Positions 1 to 7,799 of a stretch of DNA of 17,978 bases are shown here, in pieces (within the stretch, counting starts at the first letter, position 1; every line of letters begins with the position of its first letter). The notes beneath the pieces are model-generated. The model was not told where the DNA came from. It did not search any database and was given only the letters and a program-made list of their open reading frames with translations. The stretch lies in assembly GCA_946479255.1 (NCBI GenBank), contig CAMLFK010000083.1, positions 1 through 17,978 on the forward strand. Direction: 5' to 3'. The stretch comes from an uncultured Oxalobacteraceae bacterium. GTDB lineage: Bacteria; Pseudomonadota; Gammaproteobacteria; Burkholderiales; Burkholderiaceae. A program made the position numbers and the translations under genes.

Positions 1-197
1 ACAAGTAACAATGCGTAAGCCTCAGCCGTGCGCACCTACTGTTGCGGCATAATGATTACGCAATTGTTGCAAATATTGCACGATTAGCGCGTGCGTGGCA
101 GGGTGCGCTTTACGCATCTGTTACAATGCCACGTTGCTAAAAGCCTATTTGGGGCGCGAGTGGCTCTGCGATACCAATTACATATATCATCACGCTC

Positions 198-1241
198 ATG
201 CAAATAACAAAAAAAGCCCTCATTACCGGGATCACTGGCCAAGATGGTGCATATCTGGCTCAGCTGCTTCTGGGAAAGGGGTACGAAGTCACCGGCACGT
301 ATCGTCGCTCAAGTTCCGTCAACTTCTGGCGCATTGAAGAGCTCGGTATCGAGTCGCACCCAAATCTGAAACTGGTCGAATACGACCTGACCGACCTGTC
401 ATCGAGCATTCGCCTGATGCAGACGGCCGCGCCCGACGAGGTCTATAACCTCGCGGCCCAGAGTTTCGTCGGCGTTTCTTTTGAGCAGCCAGTTGCCACC
501 GCCTGCATCACCGGCCTGGGCGCGGTCAACCTGCTCGAAGCGATCCGCATCGTCAATCCCAAGGCGCGTTTCTACCAGGCGTCGACCTCCGAAATGTTCG
601 GCAAGGTCCAGGCCATTCCGCAGGTCGAAGAAACCCCGTTCTACCCGCGCAGCCCGTACGGCATCGCCAAGCTGTATGCCCACTGGATGACCGTGAATTA
701 CCGCGAATCCTATGGCATCTTCGGCTGCTCGGGCATCCTGTTCAACCACGAGTCGCCGCTGCGCGGCCGTGAATTCGTCACGCGCAAGATCACCGATTCG
801 GTCGCCAAGATCGTTCTGAATAAATTGGCCGTGATGGAATTGGGTAATCTCGATGCCAAGCGCGATTGGGGTTATGCCAAGGAATACGTCGAAGGCATGT
901 GGCGCATCCTGCAGGCCGACCAGCCCGACACCTTTGTACTGGCCACCAACCGCACGGAAACCGTGCGCGATTTCGTCACCATGGCCTTCAGGGCCGCCGG
1001 CATCGGAATCGAATGGAAAGGCAAGGGCGAAGACGAGACCGGCCATTGCGCGCGCAGCGGCAAGCTGCTGGTCAAAGTCAGCCCGAAATTTTACCGTCCT
1101 GCCGAAGTCGAGCTGCTGATCGGCGATGCTTCCAAGGCCAAGCGCGAGCTGGGCTGGGAGCCGACCACCACGCTCGAAGAGCTGTGCCACATGATGGTGG
1201 CGGCCGACATGCGGCGCAACGAATTGGGTTTCTCGTTCTGA
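198..1241 (+). CDS. gmd: GDP-mannose 4,6-dehydratase
   Basis: This 347-aa protein converts GDP-D-mannose to GDP-4-dehydro-6-deoxy-D-mannose, the entry step to GDP-rhamnose and GDP-fucose sugars. It is a cytoplasmic extended SDR enzyme. Visible motifs are the NAD(P)-binding GITGQDG at residues 11-17, the STSEMFG block with Thr130 and Glu132, and the YxxxK pair Tyr154/Lys158. The family-typical stretch [10 protein letters not shown] lies at 181-190. Together these match the known Gmd catalytic set at the usual spacing, and the length is normal for the family. No clear Shine-Dalgarno precedes the ATG at 198, but the glycine motif so close to the N-terminus supports this start. The reductase gene begins 1 nt after the stop, so the two are surely co-transcribed. 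The upstream 1-197 shows no promoter I can defend. Confidence 0.96.
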   Translation: MQITKKALITGITGQDGAYLAQLLLGKGYEVTGTYRRSSSVNFWRIEELGIESHPNLKLVEYDLTDLSSSIRLMQTAAPDEVYNLAAQSFVGVSFEQPVATACITGLGAVNLLEAIRIVNPKARFYQASTSEMFGKVQAIPQVEETPFYPRSPYGIAKLYAHWMTVNYRESYGIFGCSGILFNHESPLRGREFVTRKITDSVAKIVLNKLAVMELGNLDAKRDWGYAKEYVEGMWRILQADQPDTFVLATNRTETVRDFVTMAFRAAGIGIEWKGKGEDETGHCARSGKLLVKVSPKFYRPAEVELLIGDASKAKRELGWEPTTTLEELCHMMVAADMRRNELGFSF

Positions 1242-1242
1242 T

Positions 1243-2184
1243 ATGACACATTCGGCCACCGTCCCCCACTCGACCCTTGCCCTGGTTGGCGAAGGCGTAG
1301 GCAAGCGCGCGCTCATTACCGGCATGCGCGGCTTCACCGGCCAGTACCTGGCCCAGGAACTTGCCGACGCCGGCTACGAAGTGTTCGGCACCGCCTTGCC
1401 CTTCGAAGGCCAGGGCAAGAATATCCACATGGTCGACCTGTGCGACCGGGCCGGCGTGGCGGCCATGATCGAAGCGATCCAGCCTGACGTCGTCGCCCAC
1501 TTGGCCGGCATCGCCTTCGTGGCGCATTCCAACGCCGAACTGATTTATCGCGTCAACATCCTCGGCACCCGCAACCTGCTCGAAGCGCTGGCCGCCCAGA
1601 CCCACAAACCGTCGGCCGTGCTGCTGGCTTCGTCGGCCAATGTGTACGGCAATGCCTGCGCCGGGGTGATCGACGAAACCGTGATGCCCGCGCCCGCCAA
1701 CGATTACGCCGTCAGCAAGCTGGCGATGGAACACATGGCCCAGCTGTGGACCGACAAGCTGCCGATCATCATCGTGCGGCCGTTTAACTATACCGGCGTA
1801 GGCCAGACCGAAAATTTCCTGCTGCCCAAGATCGTCTCGCACTTCCGCAAGGGCGCCCGCGCCATCGAGCTGGGCAACCTCAAGGTCGAGCGCGATTTTT
1901 CCGACGTGCGCATGGTGGCCAAGAGTTACCGCCGCCTGCTGTCGGCCAGTCCGGCCGGGCAAGCGTTCAACGTCTGCTCGGGCCAGGGCCATTCGCTCAA
2001 CGGCGTGATCGACGTCATGTCCAATATCGCCGGTTACGGCATCAATGTGCAGGTCAATCCCGCCTTCGTGCGTCCCAAGGAAGTGCTGACCCTGGTGGGC
2101 AGCAATGACAAACTCAGCAGTGTGATCGGCGCCATCGCCCCGACCCCGCTGCCTGACACGCTGCGCTGGATGTACCAGGCGTGA
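1243..2184 (+). CDS. rmd: GDP-6-deoxy-4-keto-D-mannose reductase, NAD-dependent epimerase family (Rmd-like)
   Basis: This 313-aa extended SDR protein probably reduces the Gmd product to GDP-D-rhamnose. The NAD(P) motif GxxGxxG is at residues 27-33 (GMRGFTG). The catalytic serine region SSANVYG is at 130-136 and YxxxK at Tyr155/Lys159. The segment RPFNYTGVGQ at 179-188 followed by NFLLPKIV is characteristic of Rmd-type reductases rather than of GDP-fucose synthases (GMER/WcaG). The placement directly after gmd fits the A-band rhamnose pathway of Pseudomonas. About 20 residues precede the first beta strand, so the true start could be slightly downstream. The stop overlaps the GTG start of the next glycosyltransferase gene. 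A different keto-reductase specificity, for example GDP-talose, cannot be excluded from sequence alone. Confidence 0.85.
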   Translation: MTHSATVPHSTLALVGEGVGKRALITGMRGFTGQYLAQELADAGYEVFGTALPFEGQGKNIHMVDLCDRAGVAAMIEAIQPDVVAHLAGIAFVAHSNAELIYRVNILGTRNLLEALAAQTHKPSAVLLASSANVYGNACAGVIDETVMPAPANDYAVSKLAMEHMAQLWTDKLPIIIVRPFNYTGVGQTENFLLPKIVSHFRKGARAIELGNLKVERDFSDVRMVAKSYRRLLSASPAGQAFNVCSGQGHSLNGVIDVMSNIAGYGINVQVNPAFVRPKEVLTLVGSNDKLSSVIGAIAPTPLPDTLRWMYQA

Positions 2185-3311
2185 ACCTTGTGCGGGTCGG
2201 CCTGGGGACGACCATGATCGAACCGGGCCTGACTGGCGGCAAACTCGATGGCATCGGGGTCTACACCGACGCGCTGCTGCGGCATCTGCCGCAGGCCGGC
2301 TGCAGCGTGACCGGCTACTCCTATCCGCCGCTGCGTGGCAGCGCGGCGATCACGGTCGGCCAGGCCTTGCCGCAATCGTTCGAAGCGGCCACCCTGACCG
2401 ACTTGCTGACCCCCGCCGTGCACAAGGTCCACATGCCGGCCGATATTTTCCACGCCACCGACTACCGCATCGTGCGCATGGACTGCCCGGTCGTGGCCAC
2501 CCTGCACGATGCGCTGCCGATCCGCTATCCCGAATGGTGCAGCCCGCGCATGCGCCGCACCAAGAACTGGATGCAGAAAAAAGCCGCCCGCAAGGCCGAC
2601 CACGTGATCGCCGTATCGCATTTCGCCGTCGAAGAACTGGTGGCGTGCTTCGGCGTGGACGAGCGCCGCATCAGCGTGGTGCCGGACGGCGTCGATGCCG
2701 GCTGGCTGGAGCCCTGCGATCCGGCCGCCGTCGCCGCCACCCTTTCCGCCAACGCACTTCGGCCGGGTTACTTCCTGTTCGTCGGCACGCTGCAGCCGCG
2801 CAAGAACGTCGAGCGCCTGCTGGAGGCCTATCTGGCACTGCCCGCCAAGGTACGCGCAGAGCGCCAGCTGGTCATCGTCGGCAGTGCCGGCTGGCGTTGC
2901 GAAGAGCTGGTGCGCCGGATCGAGGCGGCGCGCCAGGATGGCGAACGGGTGGTGTGGCTGAACCGCCTGACCGGCGCCGATGCGCTGCGCCATGTGTATG
3001 CCGGCGCCGGGGTATTCGTGTTCCCTTCGCTGTACGAAGGCTTCGGCATCCCGGTGGTGGAAGCCTTCGCCTCCAGCGTGCCGGTGGTGGCCTCCACCTC
3101 CAGCTCGCTGCCCGAAGTCACCCAGGGCGCGGCCCTGGACGTCGATCCGAACAACAGCGCCGAGATCGGCGCGGCCATGCTGGCGCTGGCCTCCGACGAG
3201 TCTCTCCGGGCGCGCTGCATCGCCGCCGGCCGCCTGCGCGCCGCCCAGCTGACCTGGCATGCCACCGCACAGCAGACTGCAGCCGTGTATCATGCTGTCC
3301 TTTCACATTAA
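2181..3311 (+). CDS. GT4-family glycosyltransferase
   Basis: This 376-aa glycosyltransferase has the GT-B fold and belongs to family GT4. It likely transfers a sugar from a nucleotide donor to a growing lipid-linked glycan at the cytoplasmic face of the inner membrane. The N-terminal acceptor domain carries a glycine-rich loop with GIGVYTDALL at residues 24-33. The C-terminal donor domain has FVGTLQPRKN at 200-209 and the retaining E-x7-E motif Glu286/Glu294 within YEGFGIPVVE. It starts with GTG at 2181, overlapping the rmd stop by 4 nt, so translation is probably coupled. Because it sits with gmd and rmd, GDP-D-rhamnose is the likely donor. It resembles the WbpY-type A-band rhamnosyltransferases in layout, but the linkage cannot be read from sequence. 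Confidence 0.9.
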   Translation: MNLVRVGLGTTMIEPGLTGGKLDGIGVYTDALLRHLPQAGCSVTGYSYPPLRGSAAITVGQALPQSFEAATLTDLLTPAVHKVHMPADIFHATDYRIVRMDCPVVATLHDALPIRYPEWCSPRMRRTKNWMQKKAARKADHVIAVSHFAVEELVACFGVDERRISVVPDGVDAGWLEPCDPAAVAATLSANALRPGYFLFVGTLQPRKNVERLLEAYLALPAKVRAERQLVIVGSAGWRCEELVRRIEAARQDGERVVWLNRLTGADALRHVYAGAGVFVFPSLYEGFGIPVVEAFASSVPVVASTSSSLPEVTQGAALDVDPNNSAEIGAAMLALASDESLRARCIAAGRLRAAQLTWHATAQQTAAVYHAVLSH

Positions 3312-3353
3312 TTCACGATAAGGCGCCGTCTTTTTTCGCCGTCGCCCAAGCCT

Positions 3354-4508
3354 ATGCGTGTCCTTCATTTTTACAAGACTTATTTCCCGGACTCGGTCGG
3401 CGGCATCGAACAGGTGATCCGTCAGATGTGCGTGGGTACCGGCAAGCTGGGCGTGCGCAATGAAGTGCTGACCCTGACGCGCCAGAAGACCAATCTGGAC
3501 ATGCAGTTCGAGGGCCACCGCGTGCGCCGCATGCCGCAGGACTTCGAGATCGCCTCCAACAGCGTCTCCTTCGGCGCCATCGGCCAGCTGGCGCGCATGG
3601 CTGCCGACGCCGACGTGGTGCACTACCATTTTCCGTGGCCCTTCATGGATCTGGCCCACTTCCTGGCGCGCGTCAAGAAGCCCAGCCTGATCACCTACCA
3701 CTCCGACATCGTGCGCCAGAAGCTGCTGCTGCGCCTGTACCAGCCGCTCAAGCATCGCTTCCTGCAAAGCCTGGACACCATCGTCGCCACCTCGCCCAAC
3801 TACCTGGCTTCGTCGCCGGTGCTGGAGCGCTACCGCGACAAGACCCGCATCATCACCTACGGCCTGGATAAAACCATCTACCCGGTGGTTGAAGCCTCGC
3901 GCATGGCGCGCTGGCGCGCGCGCATCGGCGAGCGCTTCTTCCTGTTCGTCGGCGTGCTGCGCTACTACAAGGGCTTGCACATCCTGCTCGACGCCATGGC
4001 CAACACCAGCTATCCGGTGGTGATCGTCGGCGCCGGTCCGATCGAGATGGAACTCAAGGACCAGGCCCAGCGCCTCGGCCTGTCGCACGTGCACTTTGTC
4101 GGCGCGGTCGACGAAGAGGACAAGATCGCCCTCCTGACCCTGTGCTATGCGATGGCCTTCCCTTCGCACCTGCGTTCGGAAGCCTTCGGCATCTCGCTGC
4201 TGGAAGCGGCCATGTACGGCAAACCGATGATTTCGGCCGAAATCGGCACCGGCACCAGCTACATCAACGTCGACGGCGAGACCGGGCTGGTGGTGCCGCC
4301 GAGCGATGCCCTGGCCCTGCGCGAAGCCATGCGCACCTTGTGGGAAAACCCGGCGCTGGCCGCCACCATGGGCAAGCGCGCCGAGGCGCGCTACTGGGAG
4401 CTGTTCACCGCCGAGCGCATGGCCACCAACTACACCGCGCTGTATCACGAGATGGCCGCGCGCCACGCCACCGCACCGCTGGCACAGGTGCAGGCCGGGC
4501 GCCTGTAA
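3354..4508 (+). CDS. GT4-family glycosyltransferase, second
   Basis: This 384-aa GT-B glycosyltransferase opens with MRVLHFYKTYFPDSVGGIE, the donor-side glycine loop typical of GT4 enzymes. The C-terminal domain contains FVGVLRYYKGLHILLDAM near residues 198-215 and an E-x7-E motif in SEAFGISLLEA. The opening and length recall WbpZ of the Pseudomonas A-band rhamnan pathway, which is a family resemblance and not proof of function. A 42-nt gap separates it from the previous glycosyltransferase. I see no terminator in that gap, so one gmd-rmd-GT-GT transcript is likely. The gene ends convergently with the rlmN-like gene, 22 nt away, with no obvious terminator between them. Confidence 0.9.
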   Translation: MRVLHFYKTYFPDSVGGIEQVIRQMCVGTGKLGVRNEVLTLTRQKTNLDMQFEGHRVRRMPQDFEIASNSVSFGAIGQLARMAADADVVHYHFPWPFMDLAHFLARVKKPSLITYHSDIVRQKLLLRLYQPLKHRFLQSLDTIVATSPNYLASSPVLERYRDKTRIITYGLDKTIYPVVEASRMARWRARIGERFFLFVGVLRYYKGLHILLDAMANTSYPVVIVGAGPIEMELKDQAQRLGLSHVHFVGAVDEEDKIALLTLCYAMAFPSHLRSEAFGISLLEAAMYGKPMISAEIGTGTSYINVDGETGLVVPPSDALALREAMRTLWENPALAATMGKRAEARYWELFTAERMATNYTALYHEMAARHATAPLAQVQAGRL

Positions 4509-4530
4509 GCTTGCGATTTCTCAAAGGACA

Positions 4531-5565
4531 CTAGGTCGCGGCCGCAATCGGGATGCGTTTGCGGCGCGGCGCTTCGGCGCGCGCGCGCAACTGGCCGCAG
4601 CCGCCGTCGACATCCTGGCCGGCCGAATCGCGCAGCTTGGTCAGCACGCCGCGCTGGTGCAGGGCCTGGGCGATCTGCCGGGCGCGCTCCCAGCTGGGGC
4701 GGCGGAACGCCAGGTCGGGGATGGAGTTATACGGGATCATGTTGAGTACCGCGTACTTGCCCTTCAACAGGCGCACGATGCCGTCCAGTTCATCCTCGCC
4801 GTCGTTAATCCCCTCTAATAAGGTCCACTGGTACTGCACCGGGTAGCCGGTCAGGCGCGCATAGGCTTCGCCCTGTTCCACCAGTTCGTCGGGCGTGATG
4901 CGCGGCGCGCGCGGCAGCAGGGTGGCGCGCAGGTCGGCTTTGGTGGTATGCAGCGACAGCGCCAGCGCCGGCTTGACCGCGCCTTGCACCAGGCGCTCGA
5001 ACACGCGCGCATCGCCTACGGTGGAGAACACCAGGTTCTTGTGGCCGATATTGCCCTCGCTGCCGAGCAGCTCGATCGCTTCCATCACGTTGTCCAGGTT
5101 GTGGGCCGGTTCGCCCATCCCCATGAACACCACCTTCTTCACCGGGCGCATGGTGCGCGCCAGGACCACCTGGGCGATGATCTCGCCGCTGCTCACCTGG
5201 CGGATCAGGCCATCGCGCCCGGTCATGCAGAACTGGCAGCCGACCGCGCAGCCGACCTGGCTGGACACGCACAAGCCATCGCGCGGCAGCAGCACGCTTT
5301 CGGCCATCTGGCCGTCGCCGAGGCCCACCAGCAGGCGCGCCGAGCCATCTTCGCCCGGATGCGAGGACACCAGCGTGGCCAGGGCGCGCAGTTCCCGGTC
5401 GAGCGCAGGCATGGCCTCGCGCACCGGCTTGGGCAGGAAGTCGTCGGGGCGGCGGCGCCCCTGGTCGCGCGGGCGGCCCAGCACCCAGTCGCGCAATACG
5501 CGCTGTTCGTGCAGGGGCAGGGCGCCCAGCGCGCGCAGGCGCTGGCGGATGGCATCGAGTTGCAT
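4531..5565 (-). CDS. RlmN/Cfr-family radical SAM RNA methyltransferase (RlmN-like paralogue)
   Basis: This 344-aa protein is a radical SAM enzyme of the RlmN/Cfr family, which methylates C2 or C8 of an adenine in RNA. The [4Fe-4S] motif CxxxCxxC is at Cys106, Cys110 and Cys113, and the SAM-binding GMGEP at 149-153. The C-terminal DVDGGCGQLR block carries Cys323, equivalent to the catalytic thiyl cysteine. All mechanistic residues are therefore present. The N-terminal accessory domain is short and lacks the usual RlmN opening about reshaping the RNA substrate, so I read it as a paralogue and leave the symbol blank. Substrate (23S A2503, tRNA A37 or another site) is unknown. A canonical rlmN probably exists elsewhere in the genome. 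The gene faces away from the tRNA-Leu element. Confidence 0.88.
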   Translation of the reverse strand: MQLDAIRQRLRALGALPLHEQRVLRDWVLGRPRDQGRRRPDDFLPKPVREAMPALDRELRALATLVSSHPGEDGSARLLVGLGDGQMAESVLLPRDGLCVSSQVGCAVGCQFCMTGRDGLIRQVSSGEIIAQVVLARTMRPVKKVVFMGMGEPAHNLDNVMEAIELLGSEGNIGHKNLVFSTVGDARVFERLVQGAVKPALALSLHTTKADLRATLLPRAPRITPDELVEQGEAYARLTGYPVQYQWTLLEGINDGEDELDGIVRLLKGKYAVLNMIPYNSIPDLAFRRPSWERARQIAQALHQRGVLTKLRDSAGQDVDGGCGQLRARAEAPRRKRIPIAAAT

Positions 5566-5689
5566 GGAAGGGCAGGGCTGGCGAAGGAGCAGGGAATATA
5601 GGCCCCCCTGCCGGGCCTGTCAATTTGGACCGGCCTGCTGAGCGTGACTGTAGGAAAACAACAAGCAAATCTTAAAACGGACAGGCAAC

Positions 5690-5723
5690 AAAAAACCCGC
5701 GGTCTCCAAGGAGGATCGCGGGT
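5690..5723 (-). terminator. Intrinsic terminator, originally of tRNA-Leu, displaced by the element
   Basis: Read on the minus strand, a hairpin with 7-bp outer arms (ACCCGCG at 5695-5701 with CGCGGGT at 5717-5723) is followed by a run of six T. It lies 36 nt beyond the CCA end of the tRNA fragment at 5759, on the side where tRNA-Leu transcription would have ended before integration. I infer it was the native tRNA terminator; the element now separates the two by about 11 kb. Confidence 0.75.
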
Positions 5724-5757
5724 CATCGGGCCGTGCTCGATACTGCTGCATTTACTA

Positions 5758-5781
5758 TTGGTGCCGGGAGCCGGAATCGAA
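5758..5781. repeat. attL: 24-bp direct repeat of the tRNA-Leu 3' end
   Basis: These 24 bases are identical to 16717-16740, which form the T-arm end, acceptor 3' strand and CCA of tRNA-Leu on the minus strand. The match stops at 5782, where the left copy continues with A residues instead of tRNA sequence. This is the tRNA remnant left by site-specific integration; the crossover lies somewhere within the 24 bp. Confidence 0.93.
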
Positions 5782-5834
5782 AAACAGCAGAAAGCCCCGT
5801 AGTTGCTGGTCCCCGCTGTCGAATCTCTAGCAGA

Positions 5835-5858
5835 TGCCCCTAAAAATGCCCCTAAAAA
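5835..5858 (+). repeat. Tandem TGCCCCTAAAAA repeats, candidate integrase arm sites (left)
   Basis: Two perfect, abutting 12-bp copies of TGCCCCTAAAAA lie at 5835-5846 and 5847-5858, about 55 bp inside attL. The same word recurs at 16597-16609 near attR. Short repeats near both ends of an element with an N-terminal arm-binding integrase domain are typical arm-type binding sites. This role is inferred. Confidence 0.65.
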
Positions 5859-5984
5859 AATCGTGCTGGCGGTCAAGAAAGCTGACTACACCATGGTAAA
5901 TCAGTCCCTCACCAAATGGCAAGATTTTTCCAACGAAGCCGAATAACATCATCCATATCCAACAACGCCAGAGAGGGCAAAGAT

Positions 5985-6233
5985 ATGGCAATCAGGTCGA
6001 AAGTCCGCGAAGTCCCCGAGACTCTTCCGCAACTGGGAATGAGCCGCTGGGAGCAACTGAAGCACTTCATTCCAATTTCGAAAGAGAGTTGGCGTCAGCT
6101 ATCGATGAATGGCAAGGCGCCGGCTCCAGTGCGCCTCACCGAGCGCTGCACGATGTACCAAAACGCCGAGATCCACCGCTGGCTGGCCGATCCGGTCAAC
6201 TACAAGCCGGCCGACGTGCGAGGCCAGGCATGA
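5985..6233 (+). CDS. AlpA-family DNA-binding regulator/excisionase
   Basis: This 82-aa protein is of the AlpA (MerR-like winged HTH) type, which in phages and islands acts as excisionase or transcriptional activator. The recognisable core is a first helix around SRWEQLKHFIPISKESW, then the wing KAPAPVRL, then a C-terminal helix NAEIHRWLADP. I chose the ATG at 5985 because GAGAGGG lies 7-13 nt upstream; the frame is open from 5916 without a better start. It is the first gene inside attL and reads into the replication gene. The next gene starts within its stop codon. Control of excision or of the rep operon is the likely role. The Vis protein of satellite P4 is of the same family. Confidence 0.8.
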   Translation: MAIRSKVREVPETLPQLGMSRWEQLKHFIPISKESWRQLSMNGKAPAPVRLTERCTMYQNAEIHRWLADPVNYKPADVRGQA

Positions 6234-6454
6234 GCTGCGTGAGCTCGTCGTATATCGCCTCGATCATCGCCGGCCAGCAGGAGGGCGATGCGTTCCTTCG
6301 CTCGGTCAACGATTGCATCCATGCCGACGCGCTGCACGGCCGCATCGTGGCCATCGTGCAGAGCGAGGGCGCCGGCAGCGTCAAGCTGATCGGCTTCGCG
6401 AGGGCTATCCAGAAGAAACTCGAACGTACGGCCGCCGCCGCGCCCAGGGGGTAA
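6230..6454 (+). CDS. Small hypothetical protein, 74 aa
   Basis: I do not recognise this protein. It begins at an ATG that overlaps the stop of the AlpA gene (ATGA), so its translation is probably coupled. It ends four nucleotides before the GTG of the rep gene. The sequence is mostly helical in appearance (for example CIHADALHGRIVAIVQSEGA) and ends in a basic segment. No membrane segment or signal peptide is visible. Its place between regulator and initiator suggests a role in regulation or replication, but that is position-based inference only. Confidence 0.6.
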   Translation: MSCVSSSYIASIIAGQQEGDAFLRSVNDCIHADALHGRIVAIVQSEGAGSVKLIGFARAIQKKLERTAAAAPRG

Positions 6455-6457
6455 CCG

Positions 6458-7396
6458 GTGAGTGTCCAGGCCATTGCATGGGCCTATCGACAGCACGTAG
6501 AGCGCAGCGCGGCCAAGTTCATCTTGGTCACGATGGCGAACTACGCCAACGCCGACTTGTTGTGCTGGCCGACCGTCACCACGCTCGAAAACGATACGGG
6601 CCAGGACCGGAAGACGGTGCTCGCCAATATCGACCGCCTTCGCGTTTCAGGTCACCTCGTGGATACTGGCGAGCGCAAAGGCGTCACGAAATCGGTGGTG
6701 GTATTTCGGCTAAACGACCCGAAAGGCGAGGCGCCGGCATCACCAGTCGACGAGCAGGCTAAATCCCAAAGCGATACCAAAAACGGGACACCTGAGCAGT
6801 CCCAAAATCGGGATAACTCCGAATCCGAAGCAGTACCGTTTTTCCCACCAAGCAGTACCGTTTTTCCCGGTAAGCAGTCCCAAAATTCCGTGGAAGCAGT
6901 CCCAAAAACGGGACACAGAACCATCAAGGAACCATCAATAACCATCAAGGAACCAAAAACAAAGCGCGACTATCTGTCGCAACTCGTTTTGCCAGACTGG
7001 TTGCCAGATTCAGCTTGGGCTGATTGGGTTGCTCATAGGAAGGCTATCAAGTCCGCGTTGACGCTTCGTGCTGCACAGCTTTGCATCTCGACTTTGGACA
7101 AGCTCCGACAGGCCGGGCATGACCCAGTTGCTGTCATCGAGCAGACCGTCATGTCCGGAAAATGGTCCGGATTGTACCCGCTTAAGCAGCAACCCACGGA
7201 TGCCAACGCTCCCCAGGCACGATCCCAATCCAACGACTGGGCGTGGAAGAAATCGAGAGAAGGCATCGATGCCAAGGGCCGCGAGCTCGGCATGTTCGCC
7301 CGAGGCAGCGAGCAATACCCGGACTTCGCTGAGCGCATCCAGCAGGCCATCGACAAGCGGGCCTCCGGCAACGGTCAGAAAAAGGACTGGATCTGA
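6458..7396 (+). CDS. Phage O-like replication initiator with N-terminal winged helix
   Basis: This 312-aa protein looks like a phage replication initiator of the lambda O kind. Residues 1-85 form a helix-turn-helix/winged helix domain containing CWPTVTTLENDTGQDRKTV. Residues 103-166 are a low-complexity linker whose DNA holds the iteron array. Residues 175-243 form a DnaT/O-like C-terminal domain ending near SGKWSGLYPLK, and a basic tail follows. It starts with GTG at 6458, preceded by AGGGGG with 6-nt spacing. The protein would bind the repeats inside its own gene and recruit a host or partner helicase loader. No helicase or primase is encoded in the element, so the host must supply these. 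The next gene overlaps its stop. Confidence 0.8.
   Translation: MSVQAIAWAYRQHVERSAAKFILVTMANYANADLLCWPTVTTLENDTGQDRKTVLANIDRLRVSGHLVDTGERKGVTKSVVVFRLNDPKGEAPASPVDEQAKSQSDTKNGTPEQSQNRDNSESEAVPFFPPSSTVFPGKQSQNSVEAVPKTGHRTIKEPSITIKEPKTKRDYLSQLVLPDWLPDSAWADWVAHRKAIKSALTLRAAQLCISTLDKLRQAGHDPVAVIEQTVMSGKWSGLYPLKQQPTDANAPQARSQSNDWAWKKSREGIDAKGRELGMFARGSEQYPDFAERIQQAIDKRASGNGQKKDWI
6771..6916 (+). repeat. Iteron array inside the rep gene, candidate replication origin
   Basis: The word GCAGT followed by CCC or ACC occurs at 6796, 6830, 6852, 6874 and 6896. The last four starts are exactly 22 bp apart, two helical turns. A diverged copy with the same 3' half begins at 6771. After the core, copies carry A or T tracts ending in CGGGA or TTCCC. 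Lambda and relatives place the origin iterons within the initiator gene; I infer the same here. Confidence 0.7.
6919..6960 (+). repeat. A-rich direct repeats next to the iterons, candidate unwinding element
   Basis: AACCATCAA occurs at 6919, 6930 and 6940 with an 11- and 10-bp period and runs into AACCAAAAAC. The tract is rich in A on one strand and directly follows the iterons, in otherwise GC-rich DNA. This is the position of the easily melted region in lambdoid origins. Confidence 0.55.
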
Positions 7397-7722
7397 TGAA
7401 GCCAGCCCTTCAACGACTGATCGAGCAGCGCGACGAGTTTCTGAGCAGCGTGGCCAGCTCGTCGAACATGTGGCAGTTCCAGGCTGATCTGCGCATGCTG
7501 GTCGACGAGCGGACCAAGCCAATGCGCATCGAGGCCGCCGTGCTGGAGGCATTCGGCAACCTGAACCCAGCACGGCCCGAGGCGGAACTGGTCGGCATCG
7601 TGCATGGCCGCCTGGCCCGTGCGGACCTTAGTCAGCTGAGCTTGGCCGACGTTCCATGCCACAAGACCGTGCGCGCCCACGTCCGGGCCATCGTCGCGAA
7701 AAAAACTGGGAATTCCGATTAG
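7396..7722 (+). CDS. Hypothetical protein, 108 aa
   Basis: I do not recognise this protein. Its ATG at 7396 overlaps the stop of the rep gene by one base, and AAGGA lies about 9 nt upstream, so it belongs to the replication operon. The sequence appears all-helical (LQRLIEQRDEFLSSV, then MRIEAAVLEAFGNL) and ends in a basic helix with HVRAIVAKK. There are no membrane segments. A role as replication partner or as a small regulator fits the position but is unproven. An inverted repeat straddles its stop codon. Confidence 0.65.
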   Translation: MKPALQRLIEQRDEFLSSVASSSNMWQFQADLRMLVDERTKPMRIEAAVLEAFGNLNPARPEAELVGIVHGRLARADLSQLSLADVPCHKTVRAHVRAIVAKKTGNSD

Positions 7723-7731
7723 CAAATTCCC
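7708..7731. promoter_or_regulatory. Perfect inverted repeat between replication and morphogenesis modules, possible operator
   Basis: GGGAATT at 7708-7714 and AATTCCC at 7725-7731 form perfect 7-bp arms separated by 10 bp. The repeat sits across the last codon and stop of the 108-aa gene, 69 bp before the first morphogenesis-type gene. No T-run follows on either side, so an operator is more likely than a terminator. The 77-bp gap 7723-7799 shows no strong sigma-70 promoter. Confidence 0.4.
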
Positions 7732-7799
7732 CGCAAGGGTGCGTTACCCGCCTACGCTGTCTCTGCTGTTCCGATCAATCTCGTTTCCCTGAGGACGAC

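Noticed and set aside
1..197. Promoter for the polysaccharide operon
   Set aside because: Several A/T-rich hexamers exist (for example near 181-188), but none pairs with a -35 at acceptable spacing, so none is reported.
399..1337. Long minus-strand ORFs opposite gmd, the glycosyltransferases and other genes (also 2034-3293, 3303-4466, 8705-9637, 11388-12227, 16921-17805)
   Set aside because: These are His/Asp/Gly/Arg-rich shadows typical of antisense frames in GC-rich DNA and overlap genes with clear motifs.
6771..6960. CRISPR-like repeat array
   Set aside because: Repeat units are short and degenerate with no spacer of regular length, and they lie inside an intact initiator gene; iterons are the better reading.
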